Assembly: GCF_000372725.1 (NCBI RefSeq)
Contig: NW_005197198.1
Coordinates: forward strand, 388,609-452,608
Reading direction: 5' to 3'
Origin: Emiliania huxleyi CCMP1516
Lineage: Eukaryota > Haptophyta > Isochrysidales > Noelaerhabdaceae
DNA length: 64,000 nt
This document shows, piece after piece, positions 36,908 through 47,819 of this stretch. Position numbers and translations under genes: made by a program. Each line of letters opens with the position of its first letter. Position 1 is the stretch's first letter. The notes beneath the pieces are model-generated. The model saw only the letters and a program-made list of their open reading frames with translations, was not told the origin of the DNA and did not search any database.

Positions 36908-38035
36908 CTAGGAGGTGTCCCTGCCCGCCTGTCTGCGGGCGTAGAAGAGCGCCGCCTGCTCGGCGGTGGCGAAAAGGCCGAGTCTCACCATCTTGCCGCC
37001 AACCGACACCTTCAGCTCGTACTTCTGGCTGCCTTTCCGCTTCGGGCAGTAGGTCACGCATTTGTAGCCGCTGTTGCTGCTGCTGCTCGTGGCCAGAGTC
37101 AGGCCCTCCCTCTCCGCCTGCCGGATTGCCTCGGCGCCAGCGGGAGAATGAGGTGCGGGTGGCGGCGGCGGCGCGGTGAGATCGCTGGTGTCCCTGCCCG
37201 CCTCCCTGCGGGCGTAGAAGAGCGCTGCCTGCTCGGCGGTGGCGAACCAGCCGAGGCTGGTCTGCTTACCTCCAACCCTCACCTGCAGCTGGTACTTGCT
37301 GGTGCGTCGCCGCTTCGGGTCGTAGAAGACGCCTTTGTAGCCGCTGTTGCTGCTGCTGCTCGTGGCCAGAGTCAGGCCCTCCCTCTCCGCCTGCCGGATT
37401 GCCTCGGCGCCAGCGGGAGAATGAGGTGCGGGTGGCGGCGGCGGCGCGGTGAGATCGCTGGTGTCCCTGCCCGCCTCCCTGCGGGCGTAGAAGAGCGCCA
37501 CCTGCTCGGCGGTCGCGAACCAGCCGAGGTGAACCTTCCTGCCGCCAACCATCACCCGCAGCTGGTACTTCTTGCTGCCTTTCCGATTCGGGCAGAAGGT
37601 CACGCCGTGGTAGCCGCTGTTGCTCCCGCCCGTGGCTAGCGTAAGCCCCTCGCGGTCCGCCTGCCGGACCGCCTCGGCGCCCGCGGGGGTGATGGTGCGC
37701 ACGGCGGCCTGGAGGCCGGCTGGCGCACCACCGCAGCCCTCGTCGAGCTCCATCGCCTCCGGTGCTGCACCCTCCGGGTCCGCCAGCGCCGCATACCGCC
37801 CCGAGGCCGCGTGCGGGGGGGGCGGGGGGGCGCCGGGCTCGGTCGACCCGGTCGACCCGACCGACTCGCCCGCCTCGCTCGCTCCGCCGGCCCCGCCTGC
37901 CTCGACCGCCTCGCGCGCCACCCATAATACAATACGTATTAATACAACAATACAATACCATACGTATAATACACTATACAGCTCAGTCTCGCTCGTATTG
38001 TGCAACCCTGGTCCAAAATGTGGGCGAGCCGACAA
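36908..38035 (-). CDS. Protein with three tandem AP2/ERF-type domains
   Basis: Three copies of a module: AGAEA(V/I)RQA(D/E)REGLTLAT, then SGY(H/K)GV-(F/Y)-P-RKG--KYQL-V-VGG, then LGWFATAEQ(A/V)ALFYARREAGRDTS. The YxGV strand and A-E-AA-Y helix match AP2/ERF. In the third copy the strand reads SGYKCVTY and the tryptophan of LGWF is replaced (LGLF). Modules 2 and 3 share a near-identical segment, 37070-37223 against 37346-37499, period 276 bp (92 codons). Intronless. The nominal start at 38035 runs through AT-rich non-coding-like DNA; the in-frame Met at 37753 or an upstream exon joined near 37920 is more likely. A transcription factor is the obvious role; DNA target unknown. Confidence 0.82.
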   Translation of the reverse strand: MSARPHFGPGLHNTSETELYSVLYVWYCIVVLIRIVLWVAREAVEAGGAGGASEAGESVGSTGSTEPGAPPPPPHAASGRYAALADPEGAAPEAMELDEGCGGAPAGLQAAVRTITPAGAEAVRQADREGLTLATGGSNSGYHGVTFCPNRKGSKKYQLRVMVGGRKVHLGWFATAEQVALFYARREAGRDTSDLTAPPPPPAPHSPAGAEAIRQAEREGLTLATSSSSNSGYKGVFYDPKRRRTSKYQLQVRVGGKQTSLGWFATAEQAALFYARREAGRDTSDLTAPPPPPAPHSPAGAEAIRQAEREGLTLATSSSSNSGYKCVTYCPKRKGSQKYELKVSVGGKMVRLGLFATAEQAALFYARRQAGRDTS

Positions 38036-38544
38036 ATCAGGAAGCAGGAATCATCTGGAATCAATGGAGCATCAAGAATAGGAAGAGAGAGAGGAGAATC
38101 GGGAGGGGGGAGCAGAATCAGGAATTGGCTCTGGCTGCCCCAGAAGAATCGGAAAGGAAGCGGAGGAAACGAGAATGGAGAATCAGGAAGATGGGCGAGT
38201 CTGGGAAGAGAATCAGAATATCTGAGCAGAAGAGGAACCTGGGAAGGGGAATCTGGTGAGAGGTACAATAGCAAGAATCCTTGTTTAGTAGAGCAGAATA
38301 GGAAAGGCAGAATCCTTAGGCGCGGACAGACTTCTCCATTAGCATTACTCGGAGATGCGAGAAGATGCGAGGAGATGCGAGGAGATACGGTCAGATATTG
38401 GAAAGATACATCAAGATACCGCAAAAAAAGCCTTTATTTTCTTGGAGGTGTCACGGTCCTCTGGGCGTTCATCTGCCTCTAGTAGGTAGGTAGGTAGAAA
38501 GGTGAAGAACAGCCAGGCTCGGACTGGACACCAACGCGGTATGG
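38036..38544. other. AT-richer divergent intergenic region
   Basis: Lies between the divergent three-AP2 gene and the IQ gene. Lower GC than its surroundings, with tacgtattaat/ataatacactata near 37935-37985 (candidate TATA-type sequence for the minus gene), A/G-rich gaatc repeats at 38045-38330, and gagatgcga repeats at 38353-38395. No coding frame. Confidence 0.5.
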
Positions 38545-39912
38545 GTGGACGCTAGACAGATGATGACGACACGCACGAGCGACACACTGCCTCTCGAGCA
38601 GCCGCGTCGCGATGGGAAAAAAAACGAGGGCCACGCGGCAAGTCGTTGCCCCCGCGGCTCACACCATGTCCATGTCCATGTACATGCACACGGTGCGCGC
38701 GAGTCTGCGGACGCTGCCGTGAGCACCGACGCCTCCATTTGTGACGGCCTCAGCTCGTCGTGGACCGCGATCGGGCACGCCTGGGCCGGGACGAGCACTG
38801 CCTCAGAGCCCACCACCTCACTCTCGTCGCAAGGCACGGAGGAGCCAAGCGTCAACGCCTCGGCGCTCCTGCAGCAGCAGCAGCTGCAGATGGCCGAGAT
38901 GGCGGAGCGAATGCGCCAGATGGAGGCGAGGATGGCGGCGCAGCAGCGGGCCCACGCCCTCGAGAAGGTGCGCATGGACCTGCGCCTTGCCACGGCTGAG
39001 GCCGACACAATCGCAACGGGCGGCGCGGTGCCTACACTCCGCCCTGGCGCAAAATTCCTGCAGAGCTGCGTCCGCATCCAGACTGTGTGGCGAGGCAAGA
39101 CCGCGGCGCGGCGCTACACGGCCGAGAAGCGCCGGGCCACGGAGATCGAGGCCGCCACTCGAAAGTGGCTCGCAACGCGGCAGCTCGTGGTTGCGCGCAG
39201 GGCCGCCAGCAATGTCGCCGCCTCTGCGCGCCGCCGCGCCGCCGTCCTGGAGCGGGCGCGGCTGCTGCGCGAGAGGTCTGCGGTGCGGGTTCAGGCGGCT
39301 TTCCGCTCGTACAAAGCGAGGGTGATCGACGCGCCTGCGGTGACCAAGTCACGGCTCATCGCACGGCGCCTGCATGAGGAGAGCCTGTACCGCGGCGCGC
39401 TTAGATCCGCAGAGGTGGACAAGGCGGTGGCGGCGGCGGCAGCAGAAGCGGACAAGGCGGCGGCGGTGGCGGCAGCGGTGGCGGCGGCAGAGGCGGACAA
39501 GGCGGTGGCGGTGGCGGCCGCGGTGGTGGCGGCAGAGGCGGACAAGGCGGTGGCGGTGGCGGCAGCGGTGGCGGCTGCAGAGGTGGACAAGGCGGTGGCG
39601 GTGGCGGCAGCGGTGGCGGCGGCAGAGGCGGACAAGGCGGTGGCGGTGCCGGCAGCGGTGGCGGCTGCGGCACCGGCGGCGCCGGCTGCCGCGCCCGCGT
39701 TGGCGGGGCTCGCGACCTTCAGCTTTGCCACGCCCACCAAGTTCGAGCGCTCGCCGAGCGGCACGACAGAGGTGCCCAGCTTCAGCTTCACTCCGTCCAA
39801 ACCGGCGCCAGCGCCGGCGGCCTCCTCCGGCTTTGCATTCGGGAAAGCGTACACCAACCAAGAGTTTCATTATCTTCTCGCCCGGGCACCGAATAGGTAC
39901 TCGAACTCGTAA
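38545..39912 (+). CDS. IQ-motif protein with Ala-rich repeats and FG-like tail
   Basis: 455 aa in one frame. After a Ser/Thr-rich head comes a coiled coil (LQMAEMAERMRQMEARMAAQ), then IQ-type calmodulin-binding motifs: CVRIQTVWRGKTAARRY (about residue 176) and AVRVQAAFRSYKAR (about 245). Between 39410 and 39670 are repeats of 16 codons (EADKAVAVAAAVAAA). The C-terminus has FSF/FAF motifs (SFSFTPSKP, GFAFGKA), like nucleoporin-type FG spacers, then YTNQEFHYLLARAPN before TAA. IQ arrays suggest calmodulin or myosin-light-chain binding; a cytoskeletal role is inferred. The final 25 residues may follow an unseen intron. Confidence 0.7.
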   Translation: MDARQMMTTRTSDTLPLEQPRRDGKKNEGHAASRCPRGSHHVHVHVHAHGARESADAAVSTDASICDGLSSSWTAIGHAWAGTSTASEPTTSLSSQGTEEPSVNASALLQQQQLQMAEMAERMRQMEARMAAQQRAHALEKVRMDLRLATAEADTIATGGAVPTLRPGAKFLQSCVRIQTVWRGKTAARRYTAEKRRATEIEAATRKWLATRQLVVARRAASNVAASARRRAAVLERARLLRERSAVRVQAAFRSYKARVIDAPAVTKSRLIARRLHEESLYRGALRSAEVDKAVAAAAAEADKAAAVAAAVAAAEADKAVAVAAAVVAAEADKAVAVAAAVAAAEVDKAVAVAAAVAAAEADKAVAVPAAVAAAAPAAPAAAPALAGLATFSFATPTKFERSPSGTTEVPSFSFTPSKPAPAPAASSGFAFGKAYTNQEFHYLLARAPNRYSNS

Positions 39913-40495
39913 TAGAGGTCGCTTGAAGGCGCACGTACCAGGTGACTTGCGCCCTTTTATTTAACACCTGTTATGGCCGCTCCCATAACCTTGTCTGGGG
40001 TCAATTGTCTTCAGTCTTGCGAGTTGCGTGCGAGGTGCGTGCGAGAGCGAGGGGGCCGGGGCGGGCCCGGCCTCGCCGCGCGGGGGGCCGCCTGGGTGCT
40101 GTACCCGCAAAAATACCCCGGTATTTTGTGCCGAGGCTGATTTGGGGCCCAAACCAGCCTCAGACTCGGCTCAGAGGGAACAGAGTTTCCCAAGGAAACT
40201 AGAGGGTGCTGTAGGGAAACTAGCAGGAAACACGGCAAGGAAACCAGGCAGGGCGGTGGCCCGCGCGGTGCGAGAGGAAACTTCTCGTAAAGCCCAAGGC
40301 CGGAGGCCACCGGGAGGGTACAAAACCAAACTCTCTATGTTACGCACGAAAATGGGGCAGGGACGACGGGGCACTAACTCACACACACACCACTCGAACA
40401 GAGCTCGCATCGTCTGTGATTGTAGAGTAGACGACAGACGAGCGGCGCCGGTGAGCAGGTCCATACAGACGGTGCACATACCGGCGTCAGGCCCG
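39913..40495. other. Intergenic
   Basis: No gene. A series of ggaaact/gaaacc motifs occurs at 40185-40285, like those at 36545-36685, and a short CA run at 40380-40390. 3' flanks of two converging genes. Confidence 0.5.
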
Positions 40496-41104
40496 CTACC
40501 CCTGGCAGTCACGCCGCTCTGACGTCAAGGAAGCAAAGTGCTCTTGAGCATGTCCCAGCGCCTCATCGAGCGTGGCGTGCGATCTCTGCAGCTCTCTCAG
40601 CACCTGGTCAAGGCCCCACAGCTGCTCATGCTCATGGTGGCTGCTCGGCTCTTCAAGCTCCTCCACTTGGGTGGACGCATCCTGCGACCCGACCGATCGC
40701 CACTCCACATCCTCCGCCTCGGAGTCAAAGGCAGACGAGCTGCTTTCGACCGGCAGCGAGGCGGGGTAGATCCTTCCTCGGGTGAGGCCAACCTCAACCG
40801 GCTCGAGACAGCCCCGATCCGGCGGAGGCGAGGTGCGCGTTGCGAGGGCGGCGGCCGCCGTTGCCCGCTGAACAGCTACATCGCCCCCATCGGTCGCTGC
40901 CAGCGCCGCTGCAAGCTCGTGTATGAGCGCTCGTGAGTACTTGGCTTCTGCGGCGAGCTGCTGGACGCGCTCGCGGTGTGCGTTGTCCGAGGCCAGAATC
41001 ATGGCGAAATTGCGAGTCAGTGCGGCCACCTTCTCCCGCTCCAGGAGGAGCGTGGCGGAGCGGCTGCCGTGCTGCTTTGGCGATGCCGGCTGCGACAGAC
41101 GCAT
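40496..41104 (-). CDS. Small coiled-coil protein, unknown function
   Basis: 202 aa, no introns needed. An N-terminal helix (LLEREKVAALTRNFAMILAS) and a C-terminal helix (LWGLDQVLRELQRSHATLDE) flank a Ser/Glu-rich middle (SSSSAFDSEAEDVEWRSVGS). No domain recognised. It is divergent from the UBA/coiled-coil gene with 200 bp between the starts; both encode helical proteins, so shared control or partnership is conceivable but not shown. Confidence 0.6.
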   Translation of the reverse strand: MRLSQPASPKQHGSRSATLLLEREKVAALTRNFAMILASDNAHRERVQQLAAEAKYSRALIHELAAALAATDGGDVAVQRATAAAALATRTSPPPDRGCLEPVEVGLTRGRIYPASLPVESSSSAFDSEAEDVEWRSVGSQDASTQVEELEEPSSHHEHEQLWGLDQVLRELQRSHATLDEALGHAQEHFASLTSERRDCQG

Positions 41105-41304
41105 GTGCCCCCGACTGCCGATTGTACGGCTCGCGCGCGCGCTGCGGCGGGCGGATTGAGCTAACTGTGCGGGTTCTTTTTGTTAGTGCCAGTGCGCGCC
41201 AGTCCCGTGCCCAGTGTTTTTGCCCGTCAGGTCTTTTTTTTCCCCCTTGCCGCGGAGGGCGGGGAAGAGTCTCTCGCTCTTGGCTTTCAACTGGACGCAC
41301 CGTG
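41105..41304. promoter_or_regulatory. Divergent intergenic region with inverted dispersed element
   Basis: The 200 bp between two divergent start codons carries, at 41181-41217, the inverse of the dispersed element (tgttagtgccagtgcgcgcc...cagtgttttt), and a T-rich stretch (41230-41242). It presumably contains both promoters; no defined core motif can be named. Confidence 0.45.
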
Positions 41305-43431
41305 ATGAGCCTTCTCCCTTCGCCGCGAGACGTTTCTCTCGATGAGTCGCCGCTGAGTCTCCTTCTCGCCGAGCGGGCATCCTGGGAACAGGAGGTGCAG
41401 CGGCTCCAGCGCTGTGCCGAGGGTTGGCAGCGCTACGCCACAGCGCTCGAGGGCCTCTTGCAGCCTCGGGCGGACAGGGTGGACAGCGGGTGGGCGCTCG
41501 ATGCGCTGGAGGAGATGGGCTTTGCGCGTCCCGACGCGGAGGACGCACTGAGGCGGAGCGGGAGCCTCGACGCCGCAGCAGAGCGCCTCAACGTGATGGT
41601 CGAGGTGCAGAGGGCGGGCGCTCGGCAGCGCGTTGGTCCGAACGACCAGCAGTGCGCAACGAGAGAGCTGCTGCGCGCGAGCAGCGCTGTCTCGAGCATC
41701 TCGGCACAGCTCGACGAGGCACTCGGCCCGCGCTGGCGGCGAGGTTGCTGCGACCCAGATGCCGAATACACACAGATGCCGACCGGTGTGTCTGCTTGCA
41801 GCCAACGCTGGCATCTCATTCTAGTTCTACATGGCTGCGAGTGCTCCAGCATACCGCACGACCGTGCCTCGCTGCAGGCTGCAGCGACGCAGCGCTTTCG
41901 ACGGCGGCTTGCACGTCGCAGTTAGCGACGGCGCTCGCAAATGTGGAGGAGGGGGTGGGGTTGCTGCTCGGCGCGGCGCGGCATGCCGAGGCACAGCATC
42001 TCTTGACCCACCGACAGATGGCCTCCTCCGAGTTACATACACTGGTATACGCGCAGCATCACTCCTGCCGCCGTCCGCGTCACCCTCGCCTCCGCCGCCT
42101 TCCGGCCCCACACTCGCCTAACACACCCAGGCGGCGCAGCAGCTGGAGGAGGAGCGGCGGCGGCAGAGCGAGCGCAGGACGGAGGCGGCCGAGGCGGAGG
42201 GTGCGAGACTGAGGGCGCGGCGCGGAGACATCAGATGCGAAAGAGGGGGCCTCACCCCCCGGGTCCCTGGGAGGCGGCGATGCCATGCCGCTGCGACACT
42301 GGACTTTGGAGGTCGTGGCATGAAGCCGCCCTCTCTGCACGGCCTCTGACCCCTCCCCTCTCACGGTCTCTGCAGTGCGCGTGGCAAAGGCGGAAGGCGC
42401 TGAAGACCCCCCCCCTCCCCCCCTCTGCGCCAGGCTGTCGACCCTCGAGCATGAGGTCGTGACGGCAGGCGCCACGGTGGGCCGGCTGGCGCGGCAGGTG
42501 CCTCCCTAATGCCTCCCGCCGCCGCCTACGCCCACGACACGCCCACGACACGCCCACGACACGCCCACGACACGCCCACGACACGCCCACGACACGCCCA
42601 CGACACGCCCACGACACGCCCACGACACGCCCACGACACGCCCACGACACGCCCACGACACGCCCACGACACGTCCACGACACGTCCACGACACGTCCAC
42701 GACACGTCCACGACACGTCCACGACACGTCCACGACACGTCCCTGTCCACGAGTCCGCCGCGCGGCAGGTGTGCGAGTACGAGGGCGAGCTGGGCGCGCT
42801 GGGGCACGACGGCAGCTTTGGGGGCGGCGGGGACGCCCGCGGCTGCCGAGTCGCGGGCGAACCAAGCGGCGCGGCGGAGGAGTCGGCGGAGCGGCTGCGG
42901 GCCGGCGGCGCGCTGTGCGGTGATCTTCTGGATGGGGCGTACGAGCCATTTCACTTTGGGGGGGCGGCGGCTGCCATGGAGGAGGGGGCCGAGGCGGCGA
43001 AGGACGGGGAGGAGGAGGAGGCAGAGGAGGAGGAGAGGGAGGAGAGGGAGGACGAGGAGAGGGAGGACGAGGAGGAGGAGGGGGGGCGGAGCGGCGGCAA
43101 CCTGCAGAGCCCACCGACCTCGTCCGGCTCCGCGCCGTCGCGCCCGAGTCGAGCCGAGACGCCGCCTCGAGCCCTCGAGCCAGCGCACGGGCCGCCAGCT
43201 GGCTACTCTGAGCGGCCTCGTGAGCTGAGTCCGTACCGGCTGCCGACGGCGAGCGAGGAGTATGGCGCGATGTACGCGGCGGGCGAGCAGGCGGCGGTGA
43301 GCTTTTGCAACGGACTCAAGGGCCTCCTTCGAATACGGGCCCCTGCCCTGCCGGAGCCCGCCACGGCAGGCGCGCCGCCGCACACGCCACCGCCGGGCGG
43401 CGGTGCGGGGCCGCCACAGGCTGAGAGTTGA
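41305..43431 (+). CDS. UBA-domain coiled-coil protein, multi-exon
   Basis: Exon 1 (41305-41718) has a helix, then a UBA-like domain at about 41490-41605: ALDALEEMGFARPDAEDALR and LDAAAERLN (MGF loop, third helix), which bind ubiquitin in other proteins. Exons 41922-41990 and 42131 to about 42200 continue in frame through GC-AG introns as coiled coil (AAQQLEEERRRQSERR). One or two short exons follow (LSTLEHEVVTAGATVGRLAR ends at 42497). The last exon (42769-43431) has VCEYEGELGALGHDG, a long Glu-rich tract (42975-43085) and a Pro/Gly-rich end. Exon limits between 42200 and 42430 are unresolved. Intron 42498-42768 is an 11-bp array intron. Function beyond ubiquitin binding is unknown. Confidence 0.65.
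42489..42771 (+). repeat. 11-bp array intron (about 19 units) with 12-bp duplication
   Basis: From 42534 to about 42745 the unit cccacgacacg is repeated about 12 times and then changes cleanly to tccacgacacg for about 7. The flanks gcgcggcaggtg stand at 42489-42500 and 42760-42771; both contain ag|gt, giving GT-AG intron 42498-42768. The unit is the same, in the same orientation relative to the coding strand, as arrays in the PP1, beta-helix and oxidase genes. Confidence 0.9.
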
Positions 43432-44589
43432 GAGCTATAGCCGTACGATAGCTTGTGCCGCGAGGGCTCAAAGTGCAAAAACAGGATTTGCGTTTGCGTG
43501 CGGTGGGGATTGCACTTTGCAGCGATCGGCGAGATACTTTCGACTTTCGGATTCAAAAGTCAAAACAAGCCGGCTGCTGCACGTGGAGCTGCACGGTTCG
43601 GGCCGAGCGCTATTTGCTTTTGACTGCTTCACCAATGCTTGTAAGTTGTACCGTTGTAGGCGCTTGTTTTGGCTAGTGCCATTTCACTCTGACACGCTAA
43701 TCTTGAAAACGCCTCCAACGGAGCTCCGTGTTGCTTCCAGCGCCCTCCCCCGCGCTCCCTGCGGCCATGGCCGATGCTCCTAGTTTGAGAGGTCATCTGG
43801 CTACCGCGAGAGCGACCCAACTCGTCGACATCGTCCGATGGTTGTGCCTCAAAGTCAGCCTCCGGAGGCTATCGTGGGGTCGAGCCGGCAGTAGCCGTGA
43901 CATGTGGTTCCACCACCCCTCGTAGGCTTTGCCTCTGACCGCCACCGTTCCCAGGCTGTCTAATGGGATGGAAAGGAAGGCTGGGCGAGCGTATAGAAGC
44001 GTGCTCGACCTCGTCGTGGCAGCCTGCACGGCAGCGCTGGCGGGCGCGATGAGCGTCAAGCCACCTGACCCGAGACGGGTCGCAGGCGTCGTACCGAGCG
44101 CGTCGAGACCGTGTCCTGATGTGATCTGCACGGGTGAGTCACGTCGGCGTCAAAGAGCGACGTGCGACCTGTCAGAGCTTGATCTCCGATCAGCGGCGTC
44201 GATTCGTCCCTGGGGTGTCGACGGGCCCCCGGGGGCGATGGGGGTGCTCTTGGGGGGGGTCCCCCCAGTGAAGGGGGTCTGGGGCGGCGCCCCAGGTAGC
44301 CCGCCGCAGGCGCCGATTTTTTGGGGCTTTTTTGTACTGATTTCCATGAGGTGTTGCTACTATTTTGGGACCAGTTGAAGCCTAAAAATGGCTACAAATA
44401 CAGTCACAGCAGCTGCTCGTCATGAGCTGCTACTGTGTGGCAGAGCCCAGAGAGAGGGCTTTCAGGAGCACTATTCAGTTTGATCCAGCTCAACGTTGCG
44501 GAGTAGTAAGACTGTTCGGTTGCCGTGAGCGGCCGGCGGCCGGCGGCGGCCGGTGCGGCACGCGGAGCACTCCGTGAGCGGTGACGGGT

Positions 44590-44690
44590 GCGGACGAGCG
44601 AATGAGAGGTCCCTTTCAGTGAGAGATAGGCAGTCCTAGTCCCTAACAACACATCTTCCACAGATAGCGACCTCTCATTCGCTCGTCCGC
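44590..44690. repeat. Perfect 22-bp inverted repeat
   Basis: gcggacgagcgaatgagagg plus tc (44590-44611) is exactly inverted at 44669-44690, with a 57-bp loop. Possible hairpin or foldback element. Confidence 0.85.
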
Positions 44691-44924
44691 GCCCGACACT
44701 GCTAGTCGGGGCACTCCGCTCCGCTAAGGATCCAGCGTCTGAGACTTGGGCATCTTACACAACTTTTGTAGTAGAGCACAATGGCACCCTTGCATCAAGT
44801 GCATCACTTCATTGATACCGTATATACCGACCCCCGTTTTCGGCCGCCGCGGCCGGAGAGCACCCCCGTCGCCCCCGGGGGCCCGTCGACACCCCAGGGA
44901 TTCGTCTCCGGCGGCGACAATTCG

Positions 44925-45056
44925 GTACCTCCCCAGGACGCGCAGAGGCAGCTGCGACCCCGCCAAGTGGACGGGGGCACTCCGCGCCACCTGCCGAGTG
45001 CCCCCGTCCACTCGGCGGGGTCACAGCTGCCTCTGGAAGGCACCGAGAGGTACCAA
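44925..45056. repeat. Long imperfect foldback (arms about 58 bp)
   Basis: The left arm runs from ggtacctccccaggacg through gcagaggcagctg to gtggacgggggcactc. The right arm is its inverse (gagtgcccccgtccac...cagctgcctctg...gaggtacc), separated by about 12 bp. Outer and inner parts are conserved, so a near-continuous hairpin would form. Just outside, gagcacccccgtcgcccccg...gtcgacaccccagg at 44855-44905 is the inverse of 44210-44252. Confidence 0.85.
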
Positions 45057-46020
45057 ATGGCGCAAATGGTCAAAATCAAAGTTTTGTAACGCGAGCTGTG
45101 CCACAGTGAAATGGCACTACGGGGTGTGGACCATGAGTTGACCAGGGGTTGTGCGCCTGGCCCTCCTGCTCGGCTCCAGCCGGTAGACAAGTCTTGTCAT
45201 CAACAGAGTAGATGGATCTGACCTCGGGGCCGATGTGAGACCAAGCGCTGGTAGCGTGGTTTTACCTCACACCCATGGTCTCACAGTGTGCCGGCAGTCG
45301 CCGAGCAGTGTCGCTCACACAAGCCGCAGCACAAGTGACTGAGGGCCAGTGAGGGCGAGAGCCCATCGCTGTGACAGCTGTGGCAGCCGCACAGTAGGCT
45401 GTGTCAACTGTGCAGAGTGTGTGAGCAGCAGAGGAGCTGCTCTCCAGGCTTCTGACGCAAAGAGCTGCATGCCATCGAAGGCGCTGTCGAGGTTCGCCGA
45501 GCGCGGCGCAGGTTGGAGGACACCGTCACCGACGAGCGCGTTGGACTTTTCACTCCGGACAAAGACGGCGACACGCACACGAGCTGCGGCCGTGTCGCCG
45601 TCATAGCGGCGAGGCGCGGGACCGTCTGTGGCGAAGTGGGTCGCGTCCTCCGATTTCCTCAACTCACGGTCCGCTCCCTCTAGCCTTTGGGGCATGTGGA
45701 CAACGAGAGACGCACGTCCGGTCGTGGAGAGCGTTCACGAACTGACTTCTGTGTTCTGACACCAAGGCGTGGGACGCAGGGTCGCAGCGCTATGGCTATG
45801 GTTTCTCATGCGTTGGGAACCGAGCGGCACGTAGGCTGGCGAGCAGTGAACCCAGTGTGGAGAGGAGGGGACAGAGTGCACAGGAGAGGTACATAGTATG
45901 ACTGGAGTGCCCGCTCACGATTGGGGCGAATCTGCTCCAGCAGAGTGTACGAGCGAGGCGGCATGAGCGACCTAGCGCGGGGCGGCGTCCGGCGAGCGCG
46001 GGGCCTCAGGCGGCGGGGCC

Positions 46021-46607
46021 TCAGGCGGCGGCGCCGCCCACCTTTTTGCACACGTCGTTCAGCAGCGCGACTCTTGGATTGGGCTTAATTTTCACGTCGC
46101 TCTCGACAGCCGGTGCGGACTTGTCGTCCGTCTCAACGTGGTTCAGAGATTTTCCCTTTGCGACTTCCGCCATCAATTCCTTGCCTTTGAAGGTGCCAAC
46201 CGTGACATCCTTTTCGATGAAGGGCGCGCTCTTGTCGTTCGTCTCAACGTGGTTGAGATCGGACCTCTTCTTCACCGCGATCATCGCCTCCAAGTTGACT
46301 GCTCCGCGGGGGCTGGCCTTGAGCACCAGTGAGCTGTCAATCATCGGGCTGGAGCGGTCGTCCGTCGAGATCTTCTGATTCTTCAGGGGCACCCCCTGGG
46401 AGATCTCCGCCATCAACTCCTTGCCTTTGTAGGCGCCAACCTTGACATCAGAGTCGATAGCCTGAGGCGGGGGGTGGAGCGAGTCGTGAAGTGAGGTTGG
46501 GGAGAGCGGATGGGCGGGCGATACTGTACCGGGCCGCTCTTGTCGACGGTCTCAGCTTTTTTGAGCTTCGCAGCCGCCAGTTCCTCTGCGGTGGGGAGGG
46601 TAGCCAT
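46021..46607 (-). CDS. Thymosin-beta/actobindin-type actin-binding repeat protein
   Basis: Two exons (46607-46530 and 46461-46021), GT-AG intron, 172 aa. Repeats follow the WH2/thymosin-beta pattern L(K/N)..ET.DKS.P: LKKAETVDKSGP, LKNQKISTDDRSSP, LNHVETNDKSAPFIE, LNHVETDDKSAPAVE, each followed by a D-V-(K/T)-(V/I) stretch and a preceding helix (GKELMAE). This family binds monomeric actin in the cytosol and buffers or directs polymerisation. The start at 46607 (MATLPTAEELAAAKLKKAE) gives a proper helix before the first repeat. Small, complete, and free of low-complexity tracts. Confidence 0.88.
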
Positions 46608-46670
46608 CGCGGCGGCTTGGTCGCGGCGGCGGCAAAAGTGGACGTCTTTGTGATTTTGTGATGAGACTAA

Positions 46671-46742
46671 AAGAATTTTACAACATAACTCCCTCGCACA
46701 ACACTGGGCACGGGACTGGCGCGCACTGGCACTAACACAGGA
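46671..46742. repeat. Best copy of a dispersed ~70-bp element
   Basis: agaattttacaacataactc then cctcgcacaacactgggcac then gggactggcgcgcactggca and ctaacacagga. Related copies: 18968-19040, 25497-25545, 28318-28378, 56943-57015 (same strand) and 41179-41222 (inverse). Several lie within 400 bp of a start codon but on either strand relative to the gene. Confidence 0.7.
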
Positions 46743-46841
46743 CTAAAAGAATTCCTGGCCGAACTGACACTTCTCCCATCCCTCCCTTGGGTTGTCTGTT
46801 TTCTTTCTTTCTTTACTGGCACTGAAGAACAACACAAGTCT

Positions 46842-47819
<978 letters not shown>

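Larger units (their letters stand above)
43432..46020. other. Gene-poor region with inverted repeats
   Basis: No frame has sustained coding bias. The region holds three inverted-repeat structures (separate entries), short open frames around 43750-44150, and a G-rich patch 44240-44300. It could contain a non-coding RNA or decayed foldback elements; nothing can be named. Confidence 0.5.

Noticed and set aside
42534..42745. Regular short repeats resembling a CRISPR array
   Set aside because: Units are directly contiguous 11-mers with no unique spacers, lie in an intron of a eukaryotic gene, and no cas genes are present.
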